Source of the DNA: Paenibacillus sp. J31TS4
GTDB taxonomy: Bacteria > Bacillota > Bacilli > Paenibacillales > NBRC-103111
Direction: 5' to 3'
Assembly (NCBI RefSeq): GCF_018403265.1
Contig: NZ_BOSI01000006.1
Location: forward strand, 62,001-126,000
DNA: 64,000 nucleotides
Positions 52,206 to 61,400 of this stretch are shown here, in pieces (the first letter of the stretch is position 1; every line of letters starts with the position of its first letter). Made by a program: the position numbers and the translations under genes. Below the pieces are notes generated by a model. It made no database searches. It was not told the origin of the DNA and worked only from the letters and a program-made list of their open reading frames with translations.

Positions 52206-53112
52206 TACGATCGGCCGCCATTTTCGCGAAGGCGGCAAGAACGTCATCAGGAACGGCTGGATGACCTTCGCCTCCGTCAGCTCGATTGCCATATCGCTGC
52301 TGATTCTTGGATTGTTCCTGATCCTGTCGCTTAATGTGAACTACTTGTCCCAGCAAATCGAGAAGCAGGTGGAGATCAAAGTCTTCCTGCAGACGAACGT
52401 CAACGACGAAACCCGGACGGCCATTCAATCGAGCATTCAGGCCATGCCGGACATCAGCAAGCTCACCTACGTGTCCAAGGAGCAGGGACTGGTCGAGCTT
52501 CGGCAGCGGATGGGCGAGAACGGAAAAGCCTTCCTTGAGGGACTGGATGGGGAAAACAATCCGCTGAACGACGCGTTTACCGTCGAGGTCAAGGAGCCTC
52601 GCCAGGTGGCGCAGACCGCTGAGAAGATTCAGGCGCTGAACGACGGCAAGAATCCCGCACCGATCCTGCGCGTCAGCTACGGCAAGGGGACGGTCGAGCA
52701 GCTCTTCAAGATTACGAGCATCATCCGCAACATAGGGCTCTTCCTCGTGGCGTGTCTCGCGCTCACCGCCATGTTCCTGATTTCAAATACGATCAAGCTC
52801 ACCATCATGGCTCGGAACCGGGAAATCAAGATCATGAAGCTCGTAGGGGCAACCAATGGCTTCATCCGCTGGCCTTTCTTCATAGAAGGGGCACTCCTCG
52901 GAATCTTCGGCTCCATCCTGCCGGTAGCGGCGCTAACCTACGGGTATTGGGAGCTTATGAACTCCGTCACTCTGAATACGAGCGTCTTAATGGTTAAATT
53001 CAAGCCGTTCCTGGAAATTGTCTATCCGGTAGCCGGTCTGTTGATCGGCATCGGTCTGGTGATCGGCATTTGGGGAAGCACCATCTCCGTACGCAAATAT
53101 TTGAAAGTTTAG
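52195..53112 (+). CDS. ftsX: Cell division protein FtsX
   Basis: Membrane partner of FtsE, 305 residues. Four transmembrane helices: one after RNGWMTFASVSSIAISLLIL and three in the C-terminal half, starting near NIGLFLVACLALTAMFLIS. The extracellular loop between helices 1 and 2 (about residues 50-170) binds the hydrolase activator. MARNREIKIMKLVGATNGFI is the conserved cytosolic segment. ATG 52195 follows GAGAGGGGAT and lies within the end of ftsE. The M23 hydrolase gene follows 12 bases later, its probable partner. Confidence 0.96.
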   Translation: MTINTIGRHFREGGKNVIRNGWMTFASVSSIAISLLILGLFLILSLNVNYLSQQIEKQVEIKVFLQTNVNDETRTAIQSSIQAMPDISKLTYVSKEQGLVELRQRMGENGKAFLEGLDGENNPLNDAFTVEVKEPRQVAQTAEKIQALNDGKNPAPILRVSYGKGTVEQLFKITSIIRNIGLFLVACLALTAMFLISNTIKLTIMARNREIKIMKLVGATNGFIRWPFFIEGALLGIFGSILPVAALTYGYWELMNSVTLNTSVLMVKFKPFLEIVYPVAGLLIGIGLVIGIWGSTISVRKYLKV

Positions 53113-53124
53113 GAGGAATCTCTT

Positions 53125-54372
53125 TTGAAAAGAGTTTCACTGGCCCTTCTCGCCGCGGTAACCGCAGTCGGCATATCGATTCCGACAATCGGGCATGCCG
53201 CATCTATGGACGAGATCAACAAGAAACTGGAACAGATCCAGCAGCAGGAGCAGCAAGCAACCCAAAAACGGAAGGAAGCAGATAAGCTCAAGAGCTCTAT
53301 CTCGCAGCAAAAAGGCCAGGAAATTATCAGCATGAACCAGCTTCTCAAAGAAATTGACCAGCAGGGTGCCAAGCTGAACGAACTGACCAAGCAGGTGAAC
53401 ACCGTCACCCTCAAGCTGAAGGATACGTCCCAGCAGCTGGACGATGCGGAGAAGCGCGTCGCCGAGCGGGACAAGCAGCTCAAATCGCGTGTACAGGCGA
53501 TGTACATGAATGGAACGGTCTCTTATCTGGACGTGCTGCTCAGCGCGACCAGCTTCTCTGATTTTCTTGACCGCTTCAATATGCTCAAAATGATCGCAGG
53601 CAACGACAAGAACCTCCTCGAGGCGAACAAGAAGGACCGCGACGTGGTCGCGACCAAGAAGAAGGAAGTTGAGACCCAGCTGCAGGAAGCGCGGAAGCTC
53701 TACGCGCAGGCGGAGGAGCTCAAGCAGCAGCTGCTCGTGAAGGAGAAGCAAAAGGAAGTCGCTATCGCGAGCCTGACCTCTCAAGAGCATGAAGCGGAGA
53801 ACGTGAGCGAGGAGCAGGAAAAGAGCCTCGTCGCGCTCGCCAAGCAGAAGGCCGATCTGTACGCGCAAAAGCAGGAGATCGTCCGGAAACAGAACGAAGA
53901 GAAGAAGAGGCAGCAAGAGTTGGCCAACAAAAACAAAGGAGGCGGCGTGGTCCAACCGGTCAATATCAGCGACTCGGGCCGCTTCGCCTGGCCGGTGCCT
54001 TCGAGCCACAGCATCTCCTCTACGTTCGGTTATCGGATCGACCCGATCGCCAATGTGAACAAGCTGCATAAGGGCATTGACATCGCGGCGCCTAACGGTT
54101 CGACCATTGTTGCGGCGGACGACGGCATTGTGCTGATCTCCGCTTGGGTGCGCGGTTACGGCAACACGGTGGTGATCGATCATGGAAATGGCGTCTGGAC
54201 GTGGTACGGCCACATCCGTGACGGCGGTCTTAAGGTAAGCGAGGGCCAGAGCGTCTCCCGCGGCCAGAAGATCGCAGAGGTGGGCTCGACCGGCGATTCT
54301 ACCGGCAACCACTGCCATTTCGAGGTGCGCATTAACGAGAATCCGGTCAATCCTATGCCTTATCTGAAATAG
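53125..54372 (+). CDS. Secreted EnvC/LytM-type M23 peptidoglycan hydrolase
   Basis: 415 residues. Signal peptide MKRVSLALLAAVTAVGISI (cleavage near GHAAS), then a long coiled coil (about residues 28-265), then an M23 LytM domain. The zinc ligands are present: HKGIDIAAPNG (HxxxD) and NHCHFEVRIN (HxH), so it is probably an active endopeptidase, unlike E. coli EnvC. Coiled-coil plus M23 proteins are the FtsEX-controlled hydrolase class, and the gene directly follows ftsX. The start is TTG 53125 with AGGAGGAATC upstream. Confidence 0.93.
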   Translation: MKRVSLALLAAVTAVGISIPTIGHAASMDEINKKLEQIQQQEQQATQKRKEADKLKSSISQQKGQEIISMNQLLKEIDQQGAKLNELTKQVNTVTLKLKDTSQQLDDAEKRVAERDKQLKSRVQAMYMNGTVSYLDVLLSATSFSDFLDRFNMLKMIAGNDKNLLEANKKDRDVVATKKKEVETQLQEARKLYAQAEELKQQLLVKEKQKEVAIASLTSQEHEAENVSEEQEKSLVALAKQKADLYAQKQEIVRKQNEEKKRQQELANKNKGGGVVQPVNISDSGRFAWPVPSSHSISSTFGYRIDPIANVNKLHKGIDIAAPNGSTIVAADDGIVLISAWVRGYGNTVVIDHGNGVWTWYGHIRDGGLKVSEGQSVSRGQKIAEVGSTGDSTGNHCHFEVRINENPVNPMPYLK

Positions 54373-54476
54373 ACAGGGACAAGGAAGCAGGAAACAGGGT
54401 GCTCCATTAATAAACCGGACTGGCTTGTCATATACTAGCTGGGAAACTTAGGCAGGCAAAAAGGTGGTGGAGATCC

Positions 54477-55931
54477 ATGGTCTTTAAAGGCCGAACGGTA
54501 CTGTTGTTCGTCCTGCTGGGCGTTGTCGCGAGCAGCTTGGTCACGCTGACGGCGGTTCGCGCCAATCTGCTGCCGGCGGTCAGTACGGCGGGCGTCGCGG
54601 CGCAGGCGGACGGCCTCAGCCAAAAAGATTTGCAGAAGGTCGCGACCACCTATGAATTGATCCGGTCCCGTTCACTGGCGAGCGTGGACCACGACAAGAT
54701 CATGAACGGCGCGATCAACGGAATGCTCCAGTCGCTGGACGATCCGTTCTCGACCTATATGAACGCCAAGGAAGCACAGCAGTTCCAGGAATCAATCAAT
54801 TCCTCGTTTCAAGGAATTGGCGCTGAGGTTTCCTTGAACGAAAATCGGGTAACGATCGTCGCCCCGATCAAGGGATCTCCTGCCGAGAAGGCGGGACTCC
54901 AGGCGAACGATGTTATTCTGTCGGTGAACGGCGAGAAGCTCGACGGCCTCAGTCTCAACGAAGCGGTCAGCAAGATCCGCGGCAAAAAGGGCTCGGAAGC
55001 GAAGCTTCAAATTTTGCGCTCGGGCAGCACGGAGCCGGTGGACGTCGTAATCGTAAGAGACGACATCCCGGTCGAGACGGTGCATGCCGAGATGGTCACC
55101 CCGACCATCGGCAAAATTGAGATTACCCAATTCTCCTCCGACACGAGCAAGCGGTTCAAGGAAGAGCTCGTCAAGCTGGAGTCCAAAGGGATGAAGGGCC
55201 TTCTGATCGACGTGCGCAACGACCCGGGCGGCTTGCTCGACCAGGTCGAGAAGATTGCCGAGATCTTCGTAGAGAAAGGTAAGACCATCGTGCAGATCGA
55301 GGACAAACAGGGCAATCGGGAGAAGGCGTTGTCCGAGAGCAAGGAGCCTGCCCGCAAATACCCGGTCTCCGTCTTGATCAACAACGGCAGCGCTAGCGCT
55401 TCCGAGATTTTGGCCGGCGCCCTCAAGGAATCGGTAGGCAGCAAGCTCATCGGCGAGCGGACCTACGGCAAAGGAACCGTCCAGATCACGTTCGAGAAGG
55501 AAATGGGCGACGGCAGCAACATCAAGATGACCGTCTTCAAATGGCTGACGCCGAACGGCAACTGGATCAACAAAACCGGCATTGAGCCCGACCTGAAGGT
55601 GGAGCAGCCGGCATACTTCAAGGTCTCCCCGTTTACGAAAAAGTCGGTTCTTAAATACGATGCGACCGGGGACGACGTGAAGACGCTGCAGCTCATTTTA
55701 ACGGGACTAGGCTACGCGCCGGGACGGACGGACGGCTACTTTAGCGAGAAAACCGCGTCGGAGCTCAAGGCTTATCAAGCCAAAGCGGGTCTTGCGGCAA
55801 CGGGAGAAGCCGATGTGAAGACGATGAGCAAGCTGGAGCAGGATATCATCCTGCAGATGAAAAACCCGGCCCAGGACGCGCAGCTGAAGGCGGCGCTGCA
55901 GGATATGCAAGAGACGTTAAAATCAAAGTAA
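54477..55931 (+). CDS. ctpB: Carboxy-terminal processing protease (S41, CtpB-like)
   Basis: Exported serine protease of 484 residues. An N-terminal signal anchor (about residues 8-27) is followed by a PDZ domain (NENRVTIVAPIKGSPAEKAG), the S41 core and a C-terminal peptidoglycan-binding domain (about 395-455: GDDVKTLQLILTGLGYAPGR). The catalytic serine is in NNGSASASEILAGAL and the lysine in GERTYGKGTVQ. In B. subtilis CtpB cleaves SpoIVFA to start sigma-K activation; its gene also lies beside ftsX and minJ. A role in sporulation signalling is inferred from that synteny. Confidence 0.93.
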   Translation: MVFKGRTVLLFVLLGVVASSLVTLTAVRANLLPAVSTAGVAAQADGLSQKDLQKVATTYELIRSRSLASVDHDKIMNGAINGMLQSLDDPFSTYMNAKEAQQFQESINSSFQGIGAEVSLNENRVTIVAPIKGSPAEKAGLQANDVILSVNGEKLDGLSLNEAVSKIRGKKGSEAKLQILRSGSTEPVDVVIVRDDIPVETVHAEMVTPTIGKIEITQFSSDTSKRFKEELVKLESKGMKGLLIDVRNDPGGLLDQVEKIAEIFVEKGKTIVQIEDKQGNREKALSESKEPARKYPVSVLINNGSASASEILAGALKESVGSKLIGERTYGKGTVQITFEKEMGDGSNIKMTVFKWLTPNGNWINKTGIEPDLKVEQPAYFKVSPFTKKSVLKYDATGDDVKTLQLILTGLGYAPGRTDGYFSEKTASELKAYQAKAGLAATGEADVKTMSKLEQDIILQMKNPAQDAQLKAALQDMQETLKSK

Positions 55932-55976
55932 CGCCGGACACGCCGGCAGGAATTGAGGCTTGGTGTGTAGAAAGGA

Positions 55977-56008
55977 GAAGAAGGCCGGGACTGCCGGCCT
56001 TCTTCTTT
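55977..56008 (+). terminator. Rho-independent terminator after ctpB
   Basis: GAAGAAGGCCGG (55977-55988) pairs with CCGGCCTTCTTC (55994-56005), a perfect 12-bp stem, followed by TTT. Confidence 0.85.
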
Positions 56009-56101
56009 CGTCTTTGGCGGAGATCGGCCTCGCGGAGCTGCTGTTCCGGTTAGCCTGAACAGAGTCCCGGCGAGAATTTACGCGGGCAAGGAGATTAGCG
56101 A

Positions 56102-57385
56102 ATGGAAGAACTGTTGACGTGGGGAGCCGAGCTGCTGCGGGCGCTTGGCCGGCTCGCACAGAATCCTTTCTATTATATAAGCATCTTGATCATCGTCCTG
56201 CAGATTCGCCGCCAGATCAAGCTGGAGCGGAAGCTGTTCCACACCCGTTTGCATTCTCTCCTGGGAGAGACATGGCGGGTATGGCTCGCCGGACTCGCGG
56301 CAGGGGCGGCGGCGTCCGTCCTGCTCGTGCTGCTCGGCGCCAACTTGCCGGCCGGTGCCGTCTGGTATCTGTGGGCGATCGCACTCCTGCTTATGCTGAT
56401 CCGCGTGCGGTACCTATGTATCGCGTATGCGGCAGGTGTGCTGGGCATTTTGAAGGCGGCGGCCGTTTGGATGCCGCAGCTGGCGGAGGAGAGGTCGACG
56501 GCCTGGCTGTTTGAGCCGCTCGCCTCGATGGAGCTGGCCTCGCTGCTCATGCTGGTCGGCGTGCTTCATCTGGCGGAGGGCCTGCTCGTACGCTGGCAGG
56601 GCGCCCGGCTGGCGACTCCCGTCTTTTTCGAGAGCAAGCGGGGTAAGCTGGTCGGCGGCTACCTGATGCAGGGCTTCTGGCCCCTGCCGCTTTTTCTGCT
56701 GACACCGGCAGGAGGAGACGGTTCGTTTGCGTTGTCTTGGGCGCCTATGCTTGCGTCTGGAGCGGACACGGCCGGCTGGGGGCTGGCGGCACTCCCCGCC
56801 ATGCTTGGATTCAGCACCTACACGCTGTCCCGCATGCCGGCCGCCAAGGCCAAAGCCAATGCCGGGCTTCTGGCTGGATATGGCTTGGTGATAATGGGGG
56901 CAGCAGTCGTTGCCCACTATTGGTCGCCCTTCCTCCTCATCGCCTCGGTGCTTGCGATCGGCCTGCACGAAGCTATGATCTTGTACACATCCTGGCAGGA
57001 GGAGCAGGCGAAGCCGTATTTTGTTCATGACGACCGGGGCTTGTTCATCCAGGCGGTCCTGCCGAACAGTCCGGCCGCCGCGATGGGACTCCAGCCGGGC
57101 GAGGTGATCCACAAGGTGAACCAGGTTCCAGTTAGGACCAAGGAGCAGCTTCACCTGGCGATGCAGCGGAATCCGGCGTACTGCAAGCTGGAAGTGCTGA
57201 ACCTTGAGGGGCACAGCAAATTCGCCGGCCATGCGCTGTACGCGAACGAGCATCACCAGCTCGGCATTTTGCTTGCGCCGGACGACAAGGCTCTATATTA
57301 CCTATCGACTCGCCCCGTCTCTTTCCTGTCTTATTTAAGAGGAAAGCTGAGCGGCGTGAAGGAGAATCGGCAGGCATCGGCCTAA
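56102..57385 (+). CDS. minJ: Polytopic PDZ protein, MinJ-like division topology factor
   Basis: 427 residues. Seven or eight transmembrane helices fill about residues 20-300 and a single cytosolic PDZ domain follows (about 310-400: GLFIQAVLPNSPAAAMGLQP, HKVNQVPVRTKEQLHLAM). This matches MinJ, which links DivIVA to MinCD at the poles and septum in B. subtilis and is also needed for swarming. The position between ctpB and uvrB is that of minJ (yvjD). Sequence similarity within the family is low outside the PDZ, so the name rests on layout and synteny. Confidence 0.83.
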   Translation: MEELLTWGAELLRALGRLAQNPFYYISILIIVLQIRRQIKLERKLFHTRLHSLLGETWRVWLAGLAAGAAASVLLVLLGANLPAGAVWYLWAIALLLMLIRVRYLCIAYAAGVLGILKAAAVWMPQLAEERSTAWLFEPLASMELASLLMLVGVLHLAEGLLVRWQGARLATPVFFESKRGKLVGGYLMQGFWPLPLFLLTPAGGDGSFALSWAPMLASGADTAGWGLAALPAMLGFSTYTLSRMPAAKAKANAGLLAGYGLVIMGAAVVAHYWSPFLLIASVLAIGLHEAMILYTSWQEEQAKPYFVHDDRGLFIQAVLPNSPAAAMGLQPGEVIHKVNQVPVRTKEQLHLAMQRNPAYCKLEVLNLEGHSKFAGHALYANEHHQLGILLAPDDKALYYLSTRPVSFLSYLRGKLSGVKENRQASA

Positions 57386-57490
57386 CGGGGTGACGATTGA
57401 TGGCCAGACTAGCGAATGAGGGACCGGCTGGGCCGGATGCCGTGTCGTATTCACTGCAGAACCCTACACGAGATGACGATTCCACAAAAT

Positions 57491-57524
57491 AAGCCGTTAG
57501 CCGGAATGATCCGGCTAACGGCTT
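57491..57524 (+). terminator. Terminator shared by minJ and the convergent motB
   Basis: AAGCCGTTAGCCGG (57491-57504) pairs with CCGGCTAACGGCTT (57511-57524), a perfect 14-bp stem; short T runs follow on both strands (TTTG on plus, ATTTTG on minus). It can serve both directions. Confidence 0.85.
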
Positions 57525-57614
57525 TGTCGTTCAGAACGGACAAGGAGAAAGGTTGTTTTTGTTTTTTCGTCCCCGTCTACGCAGTATTATTAGGTATTAC
57601 CTAGTAACCCTTCA

Positions 57615-58376
57615 CTAACGGAGCACAACAATCTCGACCCGGCGGTTCCTCTGTCGATTCTCGTCAGACGTATTGGGAGCGACCGGCTTCGTATCGGCGT
57701 ATGCGATCGATTGGAACATAGACGCCGGCAGATTGGCTTTCTCAGTGAAGTAGCGCAGAACCGACAGCGAGCGCTCCGACGACAAGCGCCAGTTGTCCCG
57801 GAACGGGGAACTGGAGACGATCGGCAGGTTGTCGGTATGTCCTTCGATGCTGATCGTTGTGTGAAGCGTCGGGAAGAGAGTGGCGAGCTTTTCGAGAACC
57901 GGATACGCCGGAGCCTTGATATCCGCGCGTCCGAGGTCGAACAGCACCAGATCGTTCAGCGTAATGGCAATGCCCCGCCGCGTATCGAGAGCGGAGACGT
58001 TGGCTTGAAGCTGATTATCCGAGATGTACTGGTTGACGACCTTCAATAAATCCTGAAGTTCTTTTTCCTTCTTATCCTGTTCTTCCTTCTCCGTGTGCTC
58101 GTTGGCTTCCTTCTCCCGCCCTTGGGTTCCTTTGCTGAGGTCCAAACCACCGATAATGCCCGAACCGGCGGGCAGCGCCGAATCGGCTTGGCGGAACTGA
58201 TGCTGCAGCGACGTCGCCAGCATGCTGTACTTGGCTACATCCACCTTGCTCATGGCGTACATGATGACGAAGAAGATGAGGAGCAAGGTGATCAGGTCGG
58301 AGTACGTGATGAGCCAGCGCTCGGAATTCTCATGCTCCGCATTTTTCTTTTTAGCTCTCCTGGGCAAGATCTCCAC
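57615..58376 (-). CDS. motB: Flagellar stator protein MotB (MotS-like)
   Basis: Stator subunit that anchors to peptidoglycan and carries the coupling ion; 253 residues. The single transmembrane helix holds the ion-binding Asp27 in RWLITYSDLITLLLIFFVIM, and the C-terminal OmpA-like domain (about 120-253) has SIEGHTDNLPIVSSSPFRDN and QRNRRVEIVV. The DLITLLL..FF pattern resembles the sodium-type MotS more than proton-type MotB of B. subtilis, so ion use is open. The start is GTG 58376, inside the end of motA (26-base overlap), with only a weak ribosome binding site, pointing to translational coupling. Confidence 0.93.
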   Translation of the reverse strand: MEILPRRAKKKNAEHENSERWLITYSDLITLLLIFFVIMYAMSKVDVAKYSMLATSLQHQFRQADSALPAGSGIIGGLDLSKGTQGREKEANEHTEKEEQDKKEKELQDLLKVVNQYISDNQLQANVSALDTRRGIAITLNDLVLFDLGRADIKAPAYPVLEKLATLFPTLHTTISIEGHTDNLPIVSSSPFRDNWRLSSERSLSVLRYFTEKANLPASMFQSIAYADTKPVAPNTSDENRQRNRRVEIVVLR

Positions 58377-59151
58377 CTACTTCCGACTTCGCCTGCTTGG
58401 CGTTTTTCTTATGCGGCAGGAAGGAAGCCAGCTTCTTCTTGATCAGCTGAGGGTTCTCGCCGGCCTGGAGTGCGAGAATGCCTTCGAGCATCAGCTCCAT
58501 GACGGAGATTTGCTGTTGATTGCGGAGCTTGAGCTTGTGCGCAATGGGTAAGTAGATAACGTTGGCGCTCGCGACGCCGTACAGCGTGGCGCTGAAGGCG
58601 ACCGCGATGGCGGGACCAAGCGCGTCCGGATCGGCGAGGTTGCCCAAGACGTGGATCAGACCCATAACCGTACCGATAATCCCCATGGTCGGCGCGTAGC
58701 CGCCGGCGCATTCGAAGATTTTGACATAGCCGTCGTTCTTATGCTCGACTGCATCCATCTCGAGCTCCATGATCTGGCGGGTAAGCTCGGGATCGGTCCC
58801 ATCCACCACCATCATCAAACCGTCCTTGAGAAAGGCGTTCTGGTGCTCCTGTGCGCGCTGCTCAAGCGCCAGCACGCCTTCCCGGCGGGCGATACTCGCC
58901 ATGTCGACGATTTCGTCGATAATGACCTGGGGATCCTGCTTTTTCTCCAGGAATGCCATCTTGAAGGCTTGCGGAACTTCTTTGAGGCGGGCCATCGGAA
59001 AGCTGACGATGACGGCGCCGAACGTCCCTCCGAGTACGATGAGCAGGGCGCTGGGAACGTACAGGGCGCCCAGATGGCCGCCGTCCCAAATATAGCCGAG
59101 CAGCAGGGCGGCCAGACCGAGAATCAGGCCAATGAGAGTCGATAAATCCAT
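58351..59151 (-). CDS. motA: Flagellar stator protein MotA (MotP-like)
   Basis: Four-helix membrane stator subunit, 266 residues, that turns ion flow into torque with MotB. MDLSTLIGLILGLAALLLGY is helix 1; the cytosolic loop (about residues 60-150) has the charged residues that touch the rotor; helices 3 and 4 contain GGYAPTMGIIGTVMGLIHVL and PAIAVAFSATLYGVASANVI. ATG 59151 is chosen because TAGGAGTGAT lies 7 bases before it; the longer frame to 59223 lacks support. The MotA/MotP distinction cannot be settled from sequence alone. It is the only minus-strand flagellar gene pair in the window. Confidence 0.93.
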   Translation of the reverse strand: MDLSTLIGLILGLAALLLGYIWDGGHLGALYVPSALLIVLGGTFGAVIVSFPMARLKEVPQAFKMAFLEKKQDPQVIIDEIVDMASIARREGVLALEQRAQEHQNAFLKDGLMMVVDGTDPELTRQIMELEMDAVEHKNDGYVKIFECAGGYAPTMGIIGTVMGLIHVLGNLADPDALGPAIAVAFSATLYGVASANVIYLPIAHKLKLRNQQQISVMELMLEGILALQAGENPQLIKKKLASFLPHKKNAKQAKSEVGGDLAQES

Positions 59152-59217
59152 GATGCGTATCACTCCTAGGTCTTCCATAATGTACTGCGGGGGGAGGAAT
59201 AAGGAAATATCCAGTAT

Positions 59218-59263
59218 TTGCAACTACGGTGCAAAACCGGTATAATGAGGAGAACAAGTATTC
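59218..59263 (+). promoter_or_regulatory. uvrB promoter with LexA-like SOS box
   Basis: TTGCAA (59218-59223), a 17-base spacer and a perfect TATAAT (59241-59246). Just downstream, AGAACAAGTATTCC (bases 59251-59264) matches the B. subtilis LexA box CGAACRNRYGTTYC at 12 of 14 positions, at the predicted transcription start. LexA bound here would block initiation. Confidence 0.65.
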
Positions 59264-59374
59264 CTATATTTCACGCTGTTTACTATGAGCGGCTGATGCA
59301 ATCTACTTGTTTTATCGAACGATCCTGCCCTAAAGTTTAGAGGAGAATTCGTGACATAGATACGGAGGATGCAC

Positions 59375-61372
59375 ATGAACGAGATCGTAAGAAGCGATAA
59401 GAAATTCGAGCTCGTTTCGGAGTTTGCACCGCAGGGCGACCAGCCCAAGGCCATCGCCCAGCTGGTCGACAGCGTCAGGAGCGGGAAGAGGCACCAGACG
59501 CTGCTCGGGGCGACTGGGACCGGCAAGACCTTTACCGCCGCCCAGGTGATCGCCCAGCTCAATAGACCGACGCTGATCATCGCCCACAACAAGACGCTGG
59601 CGGCCCAGCTCTGCAGCGAGTTTCAGGAGTTTTTTCCGAACAACGCGGTTTCTTATTTCGTTAGCTACTATGACTACTACCAGCCGGAGGCGTACATTGC
59701 GTCTTCGGATACTTATATTGAGAAGGATTCGAGCATTAACGACGAGATCGACAAGCTCCGCCACTCCGCGACCAGCTCGCTGTTCGAGCGGCGCGACGTC
59801 ATCGTCGTCGCCAGCGTGTCCTGCATTTACGGCCTCGGTTCTCCGAAGGAGTACCGGGATCTTTTGCTGTCGCTACGCGTCGGCATGGAGCGGTCTCGTA
59901 ACGAGATTCTGCACCGTCTCGTCGATATTCAGTATCAGCGCAACGATATGAACTTCGTGCGCGGCACGTTCCGCGTCCGTGGCGATGTCGTCGAGATCTT
60001 CCCGGCTTCACGAAGCGAGCACGCCGTTCGCGTCGAGCTGTTCGGCGACGAGATCGAGCGGATTACGGAGATCGACGTGCTCACCGGGGAGATTATCGGA
60101 GAGCGCGATCATATCGCGATCTTCCCGGCTTCCCACTTCGTTACCCACGAGGAGACGATGAAGCGGGCGATCGTCAATATCGAGAGGGAGCTCGAGGAAC
60201 GCCTCGAAGAGCTGCGCTCCCAGGGCAAGCTTTTGGAGGCCCAGCGTCTCGAGCAGCGGACCCGCTACGACATCGAGATGATGCTGGAGATGGGCTTCTG
60301 CTCGGGCATCGAGAACTATTCCGGGCCGCTTACGTTCCGCGAGCGGGGAGAGGCACCCTACACGCTGCTCGATTATTTCCCGGACGACATGCTCGTCATG
60401 GTCGACGAGTCGCACGTGACGCTGCCGCAGATCCGGGCCATGTACAACGGCGACCGGGCTAGGAAGGAAGTGCTGGTGGAGCACGGCTTCCGGCTGCCGT
60501 CGGCACTCGACAACCGGCCGCTCCGGTTCGAGGAATTCGAGGAGAAGGTGAAGCAGGCGGTCTACATCTCGGCGACACCGGGCCCTTACGAGCTCGAGCA
60601 TTGCCCGGAGATGGTGGAACAGATCATTCGGCCAACCGGACTGCTCGATCCGCTGATCGAGGTGCGTCCGACCAAGGGGCAAATCGATGATCTGATCGGC
60701 GAGATCCGGGACCGGATCGACAAGGACGAACGCGTTCTTGTCACCACGCTGACCAAGAAGATGGCGGAGGATCTGACCGACTATCTCAAGGAAATCGGCA
60801 TCAAGGTCCGCTATCTGCACTCAGACATTAAGACGCTGGAGAGGATGCAGATTCTGCGCGATTTACGGCTGGGTACCTTCCATGTTCTGGTCGGCATTAA
60901 CCTCCTCCGGGAAGGGCTTGACCTGCCGGAGGTTTCGCTGGTTGCCATTCTCGACGCGGATAAGGAGGGCTTCCTCCGTGCGGAGCGCTCGTTGATCCAG
61001 ACGATCGGGCGGGCGGCACGGAATGCGGACGGACGCGTGCTGATGTACGGCGACAAGATCACCGACTCGATGCAGAAGGCGATTACGGAGACCGAACGCC
61101 GCCGCAGCATCCAGATGGCGTACAACGAGGAGCACGGCATTACGCCGAAGACGATCCAGAAGAGAGTGCGGGAGGTTATCGAGGCGACCAAGGTGGCCGA
61201 GCAGAAGGCCGATTACCTGACCGATATGAAGGATGCCAAGATGTCCAAGAAGGACCGTGCCGCGATGATCGAGCGGCTGGAGGCGGAGATGAAGGAAGCC
61301 GCGAAGAGTCTGCAGTTCGAACGGGCTGCGGAGCTTCGGGACGCTATATTGGAATTGAAAGCGGCGCAATAG
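59375..61372 (+). CDS. uvrB: Excinuclease ABC subunit B
   Basis: Damage-verifying helicase of nucleotide excision repair; 665 residues. Walker A is [17 protein letters not shown], the beta-hairpin region is [20 protein letters not shown], the DEAD-like box is [12 protein letters not shown], and motifs V and VI are [20 protein letters not shown] and [12 protein letters not shown]. The C-terminal UVR motif (about 625-660) binds UvrC. ATG 59375 follows ACGGAGG by 6 bases; ATG 59369 is too close to it. uvrA follows 28 bases later. Confidence 0.97.
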   Translation: MNEIVRSDKKFELVSEFAPQGDQPKAIAQLVDSVRSGKRHQTLLGATGTGKTFTAAQVIAQLNRPTLIIAHNKTLAAQLCSEFQEFFPNNAVSYFVSYYDYYQPEAYIASSDTYIEKDSSINDEIDKLRHSATSSLFERRDVIVVASVSCIYGLGSPKEYRDLLLSLRVGMERSRNEILHRLVDIQYQRNDMNFVRGTFRVRGDVVEIFPASRSEHAVRVELFGDEIERITEIDVLTGEIIGERDHIAIFPASHFVTHEETMKRAIVNIERELEERLEELRSQGKLLEAQRLEQRTRYDIEMMLEMGFCSGIENYSGPLTFRERGEAPYTLLDYFPDDMLVMVDESHVTLPQIRAMYNGDRARKEVLVEHGFRLPSALDNRPLRFEEFEEKVKQAVYISATPGPYELEHCPEMVEQIIRPTGLLDPLIEVRPTKGQIDDLIGEIRDRIDKDERVLVTTLTKKMAEDLTDYLKEIGIKVRYLHSDIKTLERMQILRDLRLGTFHVLVGINLLREGLDLPEVSLVAILDADKEGFLRAERSLIQTIGRAARNADGRVLMYGDKITDSMQKAITETERRRSIQMAYNEEHGITPKTIQKRVREVIEATKVAEQKADYLTDMKDAKMSKKDRAAMIERLEAEMKEAAKSLQFERAAELRDAILELKAAQ

Positions 61373-61400
61373 CGCCGCTTATTAGAATAGGAGGGTTCAC

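Noticed and set aside
57416-57604. 62-residue frame between minJ and motB
   Set aside because: It runs through the bidirectional terminator and has no ribosome binding site or recognisable sequence.
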